The notes beneath the pieces are model-generated. The model searched no databases. It saw nothing but the letters and a program-made list of their open reading frames with translations, and was not told the DNA's origin. A stretch of 42,047 bases of DNA from Candidatus Omnitrophota bacterium (GTDB lineage: Bacteria > Omnitrophota > Gorgyraeia > Gygaellales > Profunditerraquicolaceae), in contig QZKH01000003.1 of the NCBI GenBank assembly GCA_003598025.1, positions 1-42,047 of the forward strand, in the 5' to 3' direction. A program made the position numbers and the translations under genes. Numbering within the stretch: the first letter of the stretch is position 1; each line of letters starts with the position of its first letter. This document shows, piece after piece, positions 24,012 through 32,655 of this stretch.

Positions 24012-24311
24012 ATGGCAAAATCAAACCAGATTACAAAAGATACAGTCGCTTATTTAGCCCATCTTGCCCGAATCGAGCTGAAAAATGATGAATTAGATAA
24101 GCTGTCCGGACAGTTGGAAGATATCCTTGAATTTATCAATAAGCTGAAGAATTTAAATACAAGGGATGTCAGCCCGACCAGCCATATCTTGCCTATCAGC
24201 AATGTATTACGCAAAGATACAGTAGTTCCTTCTTTGCCGGCCAAAAAAGCATTAACAAATGCTCCGGCAGAGCAAGAGGGTTTCTTCTCTGTTCCTAAAA
24301 TTATCGAATAA
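24012..24311 (+). CDS. gatC: Asp/Glu-tRNA amidotransferase subunit C
   Basis: A 99-residue subunit of GatCAB, which amidates Glu-tRNA(Gln) and Asp-tRNA(Asn). Family features are [15 protein letters not shown] at the N-terminus, [11 protein letters not shown], and [11 protein letters not shown] toward the C-terminus. The full gatC-gatA-gatB set is contiguous. No ribosome site precedes the ATG. Confidence 0.95.
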   Translation: MAKSNQITKDTVAYLAHLARIELKNDELDKLSGQLEDILEFINKLKNLNTRDVSPTSHILPISNVLRKDTVVPSLPAKKALTNAPAEQEGFFSVPKIIE

Positions 24312-24319
24312 ATCTATAT

Positions 24320-25774
24320 ATGGGATTAAGCCAGCATACCGCAAATTCATTATTAAATCAGATAAAAAGCAGTAAAATTAGCTCTGAGGATATTATCTCA
24401 GATCTAATTAATAAGATTGCAGATACCGATGGCAAGGTCAAAGCTTATGTCAGGACGCATGATTTAAAGGCAGTTGATTTAGCTGGTTGTGTTAGTGAAA
24501 CTGTAATTAAGGGAGTCCCTGTTTCTATCAAGGATAATATTTGTACCGAAGGCCAGCTTACTGAATGTTGTTCAGCAATACTAAAAAATTTCAAGCCTCC
24601 GTATGATGCCACGGTAGTTAAGAAACTGAAAGCCGCAGGTGTCCCTGTATTGAACTTTAAGACAAACATGGATGAATTTGCTTTTGGTTCCTCTACAGAG
24701 AATTCGTGTTTCGGCCCAACATCAAACCCGTGGGATTTGAAGTCTGTTCCTGGAGGTTCCTCCGGGGGGTCAGCTGCTGCTGTAGCCGCTGATGAGGCTA
24801 TATGGGCTTTAGGGTCTGATACAGGAGGTTCTATCAGACAGCCGGCTTCTTTCTGCGGAGTAGTAGGCCTTAAACCTACCTATGGGAGGGTTTCTCGATA
24901 CGGCCTGATTGCTTTTGCTTCCAGCCTTGACCAGATCGGGCCGATTACCAAGGATGTTACTGACTCGGCTATCCTGGCCAATATAATATCCGGTTATGAT
25001 CCCAATGATTCAACTTCTGTTGATGCCCCTGTGCCTGATTTTACCAAAGCACTTGTAAAAGACGTAAAAGGCATGAAGGTAGGGATACCTAAAGAATATT
25101 TTGTCGAGGGCCTTGATATTGAAGTCAAGAAAGCAGTTGAAGAAGCAATTAAAAAGCTGGATTCTCTTGGAGTGGAATGCAGCCAGGTCTCCTTACCGCA
25201 CACAGAATATGCTGTTCCCGTATATTATATAATTGCTACCGCAGAGGCCAGTTCAAATTTAGCGCGTTTTGACGGAGTGCAGTATGGGCTTCGGGCAAGG
25301 GCCGAAGATATCAAAGAATCAGGCATTATCAGCATGTATAAGAATACCAGGGGTCTTGGATTTGGACAGGAGGCTAAACGCAGGGTTATCCTCGGGACAT
25401 TTGTTTTATCTCACGGTTACTATGATGCTTATTATCTCGGGGCATTAAAAGTAAGGACGCTTATAAAACTTGACTTTGACAAGGTTTTCAAAGATTTTGA
25501 TTGTATAGTTACTCCGACATCGCCGACAACAGCTTTTAAAATAGGAGAAAAAATAGAGGATCCTTTAAAAATGTATCTTAGCGATATATATACAATATCG
25601 GCTAACCTGGCCGGCATACCCGCCATATCAGTTCCTTGTGGTTTTAGTAAAAGCGGTATGCCTATTGGCATGCAAATATTGAGCAGGCATTTTAACGAAG
25701 AAGCTTTATTCAGGCTGGCATTTGCTTATGAACAGAGCAGTCAATGGCACACGATGAAGCCAAAAATAAAATAA
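24320..25774 (+). CDS. gatA: Asp/Glu-tRNA amidotransferase subunit A
   Basis: A 484-residue amidase-signature enzyme releasing ammonia from glutamine. The catalytic lysine is in [13 protein letters not shown], the glycine/serine-rich motif in [14 protein letters not shown], and the nucleophile region in [18 protein letters not shown]. Length is standard. It lies 8 bp after gatC and 1 bp before gatB. Confidence 0.97.
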   Translation: MGLSQHTANSLLNQIKSSKISSEDIISDLINKIADTDGKVKAYVRTHDLKAVDLAGCVSETVIKGVPVSIKDNICTEGQLTECCSAILKNFKPPYDATVVKKLKAAGVPVLNFKTNMDEFAFGSSTENSCFGPTSNPWDLKSVPGGSSGGSAAAVAADEAIWALGSDTGGSIRQPASFCGVVGLKPTYGRVSRYGLIAFASSLDQIGPITKDVTDSAILANIISGYDPNDSTSVDAPVPDFTKALVKDVKGMKVGIPKEYFVEGLDIEVKKAVEEAIKKLDSLGVECSQVSLPHTEYAVPVYYIIATAEASSNLARFDGVQYGLRARAEDIKESGIISMYKNTRGLGFGQEAKRRVILGTFVLSHGYYDAYYLGALKVRTLIKLDFDKVFKDFDCIVTPTSPTTAFKIGEKIEDPLKMYLSDIYTISANLAGIPAISVPCGFSKSGMPIGMQILSRHFNEEALFRLAFAYEQSSQWHTMKPKIK

Positions 25775-25775
25775 T

Positions 25776-27215
25776 ATGGAATATGAAACAGTAATAGGGT
25801 TAGAAGTTCACCTGCATTTAAACACCAGGACAAAGGCTTTTTGCGGGTGCAGCACAGAGTTTGGTAAAGAGCCGAATTCTCAGACATGTCCTGTATGTTT
25901 GGGGCTGCCCGGTTCCTTGCCCGTATTTAATGAAACAGTCCTGGATTATGCTATCAAGGTGGCTTTAGCTTTGAATTGCAGTATACAGGAGTATACCAAG
26001 TTCGACCGTAAAAACTATTTTTATCCCGATCTGCCTAAGAATTACCAGATTTCACAATATGATTTGCCTTTAGCAAAAGAGGGGTATTTGGAAGTTGACG
26101 TAGATGGGAAGGTAAAGAAAATACGGATAATAAGGGTGCATATGGAAGAGGATGCCGGTAAACTTGTCCATCGCCAAGAAACAAGCCTTGTTGATTATAA
26201 CAGGGGCGGAGTCCCTTTGCTTGAGATTGTAAGCTATCCGGATATCTCAAGCCCTGACGAAGCTTATGAATATTTGAGTTCGCTAAAAAGCACGATAGAA
26301 TATTTGAATGTTTCTGATTGCGATATGGAGAAAGGTTCTCTGCGTTGCGATGCCAATATTTCCATCAGGAAAAAAGGCCAGGAGAAATTAGGGGTTAAGG
26401 CAGAATTAAAAAACATGAATTCTTTTAAAGCGGTAAGAGAAGCTCTCGCATATGAAATTCAGCGGCAGGCAGGCTGCCTCGATAGCGGCAAATCCGTAAT
26501 ACAAGAAACAAGGCTTTGGGATGCCAAGTTATCAAAAACCATATCTATGAGGACTAAGGAGGAAGCCCAGGATTACAGGTATTTTCCTGAGCCTGATTTA
26601 CCTCCTTTTATAATATCTTCATCCAAAATAAAAGAGGTTGCAAAATCAATACCCGAACTTCCGCCTCAGAGGATGGTTAGGATGATGCATGAGTATGGTT
26701 TATCTGAATATGATGCCAGGATAATCGTTTCTTCAAAAGAATTCGCTGACCTGTCCGAGGATATGATTAAGGAATATCCCGGCAAAGATAAAAAACCTAT
26801 TGTCAACTGGATAACAGGGCCTATTCTGGCTGGAGCAAATAGTTTGGGTATCCAGCCGCATAGATTGGATATCCCCGGAGGTATCCCGGAATTAATAGGT
26901 CTTGTTAAATCGGTGGAAGAAGCCAAAATATCAAATCTTACCGCAAAAGCAGTTTTCAACGAATCTTTAAGCAATGGAAAGGCTTGTTCTAGGATAATCG
27001 CTGAAAAGAATTTATTCCAGATCTCTGATTCTTCTGTTCTTGATAAGGCAATTGATGAAGTCATTGTTTCAAATGAGAAATCCGTTAGTGATTATAAAAA
27101 CGGTAAATCTAATGCTGTAATGTTCCTGGTCGGGCAAGTCATGAGAAAGACCCAGGGTAAAGCTAATCCTAAAGTCGTTCAGGAGATGCTTAAGCGGAGG
27201 TTAGAAAATGCATAA
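25776..27215 (+). CDS. gatB: Asp/Glu-tRNA amidotransferase subunit B
   Basis: A 479-residue kinase/transferase subunit that activates the misacylated tRNA. It starts YETVIGLEVHLHLNT. A CGCSTEFG...CPVCLG zinc-type cluster and FDRKNYFYPDLPKNYQISQ are present, and a GatB/YqeY-like C-terminal helical domain closes it. Its end overlaps ctpA by 8 bases. Confidence 0.97.
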   Translation: MEYETVIGLEVHLHLNTRTKAFCGCSTEFGKEPNSQTCPVCLGLPGSLPVFNETVLDYAIKVALALNCSIQEYTKFDRKNYFYPDLPKNYQISQYDLPLAKEGYLEVDVDGKVKKIRIIRVHMEEDAGKLVHRQETSLVDYNRGGVPLLEIVSYPDISSPDEAYEYLSSLKSTIEYLNVSDCDMEKGSLRCDANISIRKKGQEKLGVKAELKNMNSFKAVREALAYEIQRQAGCLDSGKSVIQETRLWDAKLSKTISMRTKEEAQDYRYFPEPDLPPFIISSSKIKEVAKSIPELPPQRMVRMMHEYGLSEYDARIIVSSKEFADLSEDMIKEYPGKDKKPIVNWITGPILAGANSLGIQPHRLDIPGGIPELIGLVKSVEEAKISNLTAKAVFNESLSNGKACSRIIAEKNLFQISDSSVLDKAIDEVIVSNEKSVSDYKNGKSNAVMFLVGQVMRKTQGKANPKVVQEMLKRRLENA

Positions 27216-28479
27216 AAAGATAGTTGTATTTATATTCCTGGTGGCCGCAGTCCTTACGGCTGTAAGTTTGGTTTGCTCCGGGACCGTTAGAAATAAGAAA
27301 CCGGATTTATTTAAACAGGTTCAGCTTTTTTCGGATGCACTGGTGCTAGTCCAGACCGATTATGTGGATGAAACAAACCCCAAGGACATTATTTACGGAG
27401 CAATTTCAGGGATGATCTCTTCTCTTGATACGCACAGCCAATTTCTCGACCCGGATACTTATAATGAACTGAAAGTTGAAACAGAGGGGAAGTTCGGCGG
27501 CCTTGGCATTGAGCTGACTATAAAAGACGGATTACTGACAATAGTAACCCCCATTGAAGATACTCCTGCCTGGAAAGCGGGGATTAAGCCTCAGGATAAA
27601 ATAGTCAAGATTAACGATGAAATAACCAGGGATATGAATTTGACAGATGCCGTTAAGAAATTACGGGGCAACCCGGGAGAAGCGGTTAAAATATCAGTAT
27701 TGAGGGAATCAGAGAAAAAGATATTAGATTTCAATATCGTAAGGGGGATAATAAAAATCAAGGATATAAAGGATGCCAAAATAATAGATAACGGTATCGG
27801 CTATATCAGGGTGGTAGAATTCAGGGAAAATACTGCCAGGGATTTTAAATCGGCGCTGGACAAGTTATCTAAAGAGGGGATGAATGCGCTTATACTTGAT
27901 TTAAGAAACAATCCCGGCGGGCTTTTGGACGTGGCCGTAGACGTAGCTGATAATTTTCTAGAGAAGGGCAAGATGATTGTATATACTAAAGGCCGTAAGC
28001 CTTCCCAAAATCTTGAATTTACTTCCCAGAATGCAAATGCGTTAAAAGATCTTCCGATTGTGGTCATAATAAATGAAGGCTCTGCCTCCGGAAGCGAAAT
28101 AGTTGCTGCGGCGTTTCAGGATAATAAAAGAGCAATAATTCTGGGTACTAAGTCTTTCGGGAAAGGCTCGGTCCAGACTGTCATACCTTTAGGCGAAAAC
28201 TGCGCCTTAAGGTTAACCACCAGCCGTTATTTTACGCCTTCAGGCAAACAGATACACGGTGAAGGTGTAATACCGGATATTATAGTAGAGAACGGCCGTA
28301 AGGTGGATGTGCAAGAGCCCGGAGTAGAAGGCGTAAAAGCCGAGGAAATATTTGAGAAGATAGAAAAGAAAGAAGGCGTTAAAAAAGATCCCGCAGGAGA
28401 ATATAAAGACGATACTCAACTTATGCGTGCCATAGATATTCTTAAGGCACTTAAAATTTATGAGAAGAAGCAGCTCTAG
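27208..28479 (+). CDS. ctpA: C-terminal processing protease (S41)
   Basis: A 423-residue serine protease of the S41 family. A signal/anchor segment (about 4-24) sends it to the periplasm. A PDZ domain covers about 95-170. The Ser-Lys dyad is S294 (GSASGSEI) and K319 (GTKSFGKGS), 25 residues apart as in known CtpA enzymes. It probably trims envelope or peptidoglycan-associated proteins. It overlaps the downstream deacetylase gene by 20 bases, a pairing often seen. Confidence 0.94.
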   Translation: MHKKIVVFIFLVAAVLTAVSLVCSGTVRNKKPDLFKQVQLFSDALVLVQTDYVDETNPKDIIYGAISGMISSLDTHSQFLDPDTYNELKVETEGKFGGLGIELTIKDGLLTIVTPIEDTPAWKAGIKPQDKIVKINDEITRDMNLTDAVKKLRGNPGEAVKISVLRESEKKILDFNIVRGIIKIKDIKDAKIIDNGIGYIRVVEFRENTARDFKSALDKLSKEGMNALILDLRNNPGGLLDVAVDVADNFLEKGKMIVYTKGRKPSQNLEFTSQNANALKDLPIVVIINEGSASGSEIVAAAFQDNKRAIILGTKSFGKGSVQTVIPLGENCALRLTTSRYFTPSGKQIHGEGVIPDIIVENGRKVDVQEPGVEGVKAEEIFEKIEKKEGVKKDPAGEYKDDTQLMRAIDILKALKIYEKKQL

Positions 28480-29275
28480 AGCCGATTCAAGATACAGAGT
28501 TATAATAATTATTTTGGTTTTGATTATTTTAGGCCAGTTTTTCGCCTTCTGGATATTGCCAAAGGCTAAGAAGGAGAAACCCAAAGTAAAATTAGCCAAA
28601 AAAGGCGAGATTGCCATTGTGCTGGATGATTGGGGTTATAATACCAGCAACCTTGAATTACTCCGCTCGATAGATATGCCGATTACTCTGGCTGTGCTGC
28701 CAAACCTTCCTTATTCAAAGCAAGTTGCAAGTTTCGCTAATGAGCATGGTCTTGAAGTCATACTGCACCTGCCTTTAGAACCTAAGGAAAAATTCAGGTT
28801 GGAGGATAATACACTGATGGTTTCTATGAGCCAGAAGCAGGCTATTGATATATTGGATTCCGGCCTTAAAGATCTTGTTTATGCTAAAGGTGTTTCAAAT
28901 CATATGGGTTCCAGGGCTACTGAAGATAGGAGATTGGTAAAAATAATATTCAGCCATTTAAAAGAAAATAATCTTTATTTCTTTGACAGTTTTGTTTCCT
29001 CTGAATCTGTTTGTGCAGAGTTAGCCGGCCAGCTTAATTTGCGTTTTGCAAAAAGGGATATATTCCTTGATAATTCAAGCAATCCGGCATATATAAGAGG
29101 CCAGATAAACAAGCTTAAGGCAATAGCAAATAAAAGAGGCTATGCAATAGGTATTGGCCATGATAGGAAAAATACTTTGATGGTACTGAAGGAGATCATG
29201 CCTGTTATCGAAAAAGAAGGCTTTAAATTTGTTTTACTTTCACAACTGATAAGAAATGAACGTTCTCGGTATTGA
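28460..29275 (+). CDS. Divergent polysaccharide deacetylase family protein
   Basis: A 271-residue envelope protein (PF04748, YibQ-like). One membrane segment (about 13-34) anchors it. The fold motifs are IAIVLDDWGYN, PITLAVLPNLPYS, EVILHLPLEP and KGVSNHMGSRAT. The family resembles NodB deacetylases but its substrate is unproven. Overlaps with ctpA (20 bases) and tsaD (20 bases) imply co-translation with envelope maintenance genes. Confidence 0.9.
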   Translation: MRRSSSRADSRYRVIIIILVLIILGQFFAFWILPKAKKEKPKVKLAKKGEIAIVLDDWGYNTSNLELLRSIDMPITLAVLPNLPYSKQVASFANEHGLEVILHLPLEPKEKFRLEDNTLMVSMSQKQAIDILDSGLKDLVYAKGVSNHMGSRATEDRRLVKIIFSHLKENNLYFFDSFVSSESVCAELAGQLNLRFAKRDIFLDNSSNPAYIRGQINKLKAIANKRGYAIGIGHDRKNTLMVLKEIMPVIEKEGFKFVLLSQLIRNERSRY

Positions 29276-30233
29276 AACTTCTTGTGATGAAACCGCTGCT
29301 TCTGTAGTCAGGGATGGCGCTAAGATATTATCTAATGTAGTCAGTTCGAGCTTAGAGTTCCATAAGAAATACGGCGGGATAATCCCTGAAATAGCTTTTC
29401 GTAAACAGCTTGAGACGATCCAACAGGTCTCTGATACCGCTGTTAATAAAGCAAAGATGAAGCTGCGGGATATTGGACTAATAAGCGTTACTTCCTGCCC
29501 TGGCTTATTCGGATCTTTGATAGTCGGGAACATGTTTGCTAAAACATTAAGCTATAGTTTAAATATTCCGTTGATAGAGGTCGATCATTTATATGGCCAT
29601 GTTTATGCAAGTTTTTTGAATGAACCTGCGCCTAAATTCCCATTAGTCGCCCTGGTGGTTTCGGGAGGGCATACAAGCCTGTTCTTAGCCAAAGATTTCG
29701 ATAATTTTAAACTTTTAGGTGCGACTTTAGATGATGCTTCAGGGGAAGCTTTTGACAAAGTAGCCAAGATACTTGGCTTGGGATATCCGGGCGGGCCGGT
29801 CATTGAAAAAATTGCTCACGGGGGTAATGGTTCAAAGATAAGGTTCAAATGTTGTGATACAAAGCGTCCATTAGATTTTAGTTTCAGCGGGATAAAAACA
29901 GCTGTTTTGTATTATGTCAGGAAAAATAAAAAATTAAGCCGTAATGACGTAAAAGACATCGCTGCTTCTTTTCAGGAATCGGTTGTTAATGCGCTGGCTC
30001 AAAAAGCTTTTTTATGCTGTAATATAAACAGGGTAAAGAACCTTGTAGTGGCTGGCGGGGTCGCTGCTAATGGTAAACTCAGGGAAACTTTTTTACGTTC
30101 AGCCAAAGTAAATAATATTAATATTTATTTTCCTCCTAAGTCGCTTTGTACCGATAATGCTTCCATGATTGCAGGTTTAGGCTATCAGCTTTACAGAAAA
30201 AGAAAGAATAGAAAGAAAGGGGATGTTTTATGA
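29256..30233 (+). CDS. tsaD: tRNA N6-adenosine threonylcarbamoyltransferase
   Basis: A 325-residue ASKHA-fold enzyme that installs t6A37 on ANN-decoding tRNAs. It starts VLGIETSCDETAAS. The metal-binding histidines H111 and H115 (DHLYGHVYA) are at the same numbers as in E. coli. LDFSFSGIKTAVL, VVAGGVAANGKLR and the C-terminal DNASMIAGLG follow. It overlaps mgtC by 4 bases. Confidence 0.96.
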   Translation: MNVLGIETSCDETAASVVRDGAKILSNVVSSSLEFHKKYGGIIPEIAFRKQLETIQQVSDTAVNKAKMKLRDIGLISVTSCPGLFGSLIVGNMFAKTLSYSLNIPLIEVDHLYGHVYASFLNEPAPKFPLVALVVSGGHTSLFLAKDFDNFKLLGATLDDASGEAFDKVAKILGLGYPGGPVIEKIAHGGNGSKIRFKCCDTKRPLDFSFSGIKTAVLYYVRKNKKLSRNDVKDIAASFQESVVNALAQKAFLCCNINRVKNLVVAGGVAANGKLRETFLRSAKVNNINIYFPPKSLCTDNASMIAGLGYQLYRKRKNRKKGDVL

Positions 30234-30658
30234 TCTCGGATAATGAAGTCATGGTCCGTTTGTTTTTATCTATGCTTTTAGGCGGCCTCATAGGGTTAGA
30301 GCGGCAGGCGCATCGCCGTTCAGCAGGGTTACGTACTCATATAATGGTCTCCCTGGGGTCATGCCTTATAATGTTGACATCTATCTATGTTTTTGATATA
30401 TATATGACTAAAGCAAATGTTGACCCCGGCCGGATTGCCGCGGGAGTAATCACCGGTATAGGATTCTTAGGCGCAGGAGCTATTTTACGGGAAAGAGAAG
30501 GAGTAAAGGGGCTTACTACTGCTGCCAGCCTTTGGGTGGTTGCGGCCATAGGCTTGGCCACGGGATGCGGATTTTTGGTTGCCAGCCTTTTCACAACGGC
30601 GTTAAGTTTGATAGTTTTGCTGATTCTGAGATATTTAGAACAAAAGATAATCGATTAA
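30230..30658 (+). CDS. MgtC/SapB family membrane protein
   Basis: A 142-residue protein with about four membrane segments. The MgtC signature is present: GGLIGLERQAHRRSAGLRTH, followed by GAGAILREREGVKGLTTAASLWV. Family members are linked to magnesium stress or ATP synthase control in some pathogens; the role here is unknown. It lacks the C-terminal soluble domain of longer MgtC proteins. Confidence 0.9.
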   Translation: MISDNEVMVRLFLSMLLGGLIGLERQAHRRSAGLRTHIMVSLGSCLIMLTSIYVFDIYMTKANVDPGRIAAGVITGIGFLGAGAILREREGVKGLTTAASLWVVAAIGLATGCGFLVASLFTTALSLIVLLILRYLEQKIID

Positions 30659-30670
30659 AAGGAGGTACAA

Positions 30671-31180
30671 ATGGCATTTAGTAATAAGAAGAAAATTGAA
30701 GAAAAAATATTAGATGTCGATGCCTCTATGCAAGGCAGCCTCACTTTTAAGGACCCGGTTAATTTGCGTATCAATGGCAGGTTTGAGGGCAACCTCGATG
30801 TAAGGGGAAGCTTAACTATCGGTCAGACAGCCGGCATAATCGGCGATATAATCGGGGATAATATTATCGTCGGAGGCAAAATTAAAGGCAGGATTACCGC
30901 CAGGGAAAGGCTTACGCTTTTGCCGACTGCAATGGTTGAAGGCGATGTTTTTCCGGCAAAATTAAATATTGCTGAAGGTGCGATACTTGAAGGCCGGTGC
31001 GCGATGCTGCATGATTTTCTTAATGCCGAAGAGCTGGCTAGGTATCTTGAGGTGGATTTAAACTCTATTATGGAATGGGCAAATTCCGGCAAGGTCCCGG
31101 CGCTTAAAGAAGGCGAAGGGTGGAAGTTTGAAAGAAAAGAAATTGATTCCTGGATAGCTTCCGGTAAGGTTGGCAGGTAA
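30671..31180 (+). CDS. Bactofilin fused to an excisionase-type HTH domain
   Basis: A 169-residue protein. Residues about 18-110 form a bactofilin repeat (SLTFKDPVNLRINGRFEGNL, then regular beta-helix turns with alternating G and I/V). Residues 113-166 form a helix-turn-helix of the HTH_17/excisionase type (FLNAEELARYLEV ... GWKFERKEIDSWIASGK). AAAGGAGGT sits 6 bp before ATG. Bactofilins polymerise at the membrane; fusion to a DNA-binding module is unusual and might link filament and DNA. Confidence 0.85.
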   Translation: MAFSNKKKIEEKILDVDASMQGSLTFKDPVNLRINGRFEGNLDVRGSLTIGQTAGIIGDIIGDNIIVGGKIKGRITARERLTLLPTAMVEGDVFPAKLNIAEGAILEGRCAMLHDFLNAEELARYLEVDLNSIMEWANSGKVPALKEGEGWKFERKEIDSWIASGKVGR

Positions 31181-31215
31181 CCGCATTTTTAATAGAAAGG
31201 TATTCTAATAAATCA

Positions 31216-31527
31216 ATGGCTCAGGAAAAACTATTAACAGTCAGGGATGTTTCGCAGCTTCTAGGCATATCAGAAAAAGAGGTTATTGATTTGGCAGAAT
31301 CAGGCAGTATCCCTGCCTATAAAGTGGCCGGCGTGTACCTGCGTTTTAAAAAAGAGCAGGTAGACGATTTTAGGAAAAATTTTAAATATAGCAACACGAT
31401 TAAAAAGAGCGAGGAAGCCAGGTATTCTTTAAAAGACAGGCTGGCTGATTTCTTTTATTTCAATGATTTTTATATATTTTCCTTCTTGGCGATTGTCTTG
31501 ATTCTATTCTTTATTTTCTCGACATAG
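31216..31527 (+). CDS. Membrane-tethered HTH protein
   Basis: A 103-residue protein. Residues 5-55 are an excisionase-like HTH (LLTVRDVSQLLGISEKEV ... VYLRFKKEQVDDF). A basic linker follows, then one C-terminal membrane helix (about 84-102). It would hold a DNA-binding domain on the cytoplasmic face. Its HTH is of the same type as the one fused to the bactofilin directly upstream, so the two probably act together. GAAAGG lies about 15 bp upstream of the ATG, a loose fit. Confidence 0.8.
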   Translation: MAQEKLLTVRDVSQLLGISEKEVIDLAESGSIPAYKVAGVYLRFKKEQVDDFRKNFKYSNTIKKSEEARYSLKDRLADFFYFNDFYIFSFLAIVLILFFIFST

Positions 31528-31557
31528 GCCAGATGAGTTACTCCCAGTTAACCCTGA

Positions 31558-32220
31558 ATGAGATCAAAAGGTTTTTGCGAATTAGGCTTTGCCAAAATTG
31601 ATTTAGACAGAGAATGCAGGAGAGGTTTCTCTGAAGCAGTTTACTGCGCCGGCAAAACAAAAGAACAGATCCTCCAGATATCTAGAAAGCTCCTCCAAAA
31701 CAAACAAGACGTAATTCTCACAAAATTAGGAAAGAATAAATTTGATTATCTGAAGAAAAGGCTGCCGCGTTTAAAATATAATGCTGATGCCGGGTTGGCT
31801 TTTTTTGTAAGTAAACCCAAGGCTTTAAAAGGATACGTAGCTGTTCTTACTGCCGGCACTTCCGATATCCCTGTAGCTGAAGAAGCTGTTGCCGTTCTTG
31901 AGGCGATGGGCAATGCCGTAGATAAGATTTATGATGTTGGCGTCGCCGGGGTGCACAGGTTATCAAGTTTTATTTCCCGCATCAGAAAGGCCAATGTTAT
32001 TGTGGTAGTTGCCGGCATGGAAGGGGCTTTAGCCAGCTTAGTAAGCGGATTAGTAAACAGGCCTGTTATAGCTGTGCCTACAAGCTGCGGTTACGGTGCA
32101 AGTTTTAAAGGTTTGGCTGCGCTTTTAGGGATGCTCAATAGCTGTTCTGCGGGAGTAGTAGTAGTAAATATTGATAACGGGTTTGGCGCAGGATATTTTG
32201 CCAGCTTAATTAACAGGTAA
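31558..32220 (+). CDS. larB: Nickel pincer cofactor biosynthesis protein LarB
   Basis: A 220-residue protein of the AIR-carboxylase-like family that carboxylates nicotinic acid adenine dinucleotide for the nickel pincer cofactor. Motifs are LGFAKIDLDRE, TAGTSDIPVAEEA, GVAGVHRL, AGMEGALASLVSG and VPTSCGYGASFKG. It is about 30 residues shorter at the N-terminus than usual. A stop codon directly precedes ATG 31558, and the missing-looking N-terminus (LTLNEIKRFL) appears in another frame at 31533. larC and larE are not in the window. Its place beside nickel-dependent acetyl-CoA pathway genes is notable. Confidence 0.85.
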   Translation: MRSKGFCELGFAKIDLDRECRRGFSEAVYCAGKTKEQILQISRKLLQNKQDVILTKLGKNKFDYLKKRLPRLKYNADAGLAFFVSKPKALKGYVAVLTAGTSDIPVAEEAVAVLEAMGNAVDKIYDVGVAGVHRLSSFISRIRKANVIVVVAGMEGALASLVSGLVNRPVIAVPTSCGYGASFKGLAALLGMLNSCSAGVVVVNIDNGFGAGYFASLINR

Positions 32221-32223
32221 TCA

Positions 32224-32634
32224 ATGGATAAAAAAGAGCTGTTAAAAGCAGGAATAAGATTTCACGGCCATCTCGGGCCTTATTTGGTATTGGGGCTTTT
32301 AGCAGGCGGTATTGCACTTAAGAAATTAAACTGCAAGAAGCATTTCGGGGTAAAGGTAAAAGTATATGGGGCTACTGAGAAACCGAAATCCTGCCTGATA
32401 GACGGCTTACAATTATCTACGGGCGCGACTTTCGGCAAAGGCAATATTCTAAAAGTACCTGCAAAAAAGATAAAGATAGCAGTTTCAAATACCATGAATA
32501 ATAAGAAATTAGAAGTAAGTTTGAAGGCCGGCCTTGTAGAAAGGTTATCTGCGGCTAAAACCCATAGAGATTCGGAAGAGCTCGCTTTGGATTTATATAA
32601 AAGCGAACCTTCTGTATTGTTTAAATTAACATAA
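32224..32634 (+). CDS. FmdE-like protein (formylmethanofuran dehydrogenase E family)
   Basis: A 136-residue protein with the FmdE-type core: FHGHLGPYLVLGLLAGG near the N-terminus and CLIDGLQLSTGATFGKGN in the middle. Many FmdE proteins have HGH.CPG; here the cysteine position is glycine, so the metal site may differ. It has no zinc-finger tail. It starts 3 bp after larB and is followed by acsC. Its role in the acs cluster is not established. Confidence 0.75.
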   Translation: MDKKELLKAGIRFHGHLGPYLVLGLLAGGIALKKLNCKKHFGVKVKVYGATEKPKSCLIDGLQLSTGATFGKGNILKVPAKKIKIAVSNTMNNKKLEVSLKAGLVERLSAAKTHRDSEELALDLYKSEPSVLFKLT

Positions 32635-32655
32635 ACCCAACATAGGAGTTTTGCG

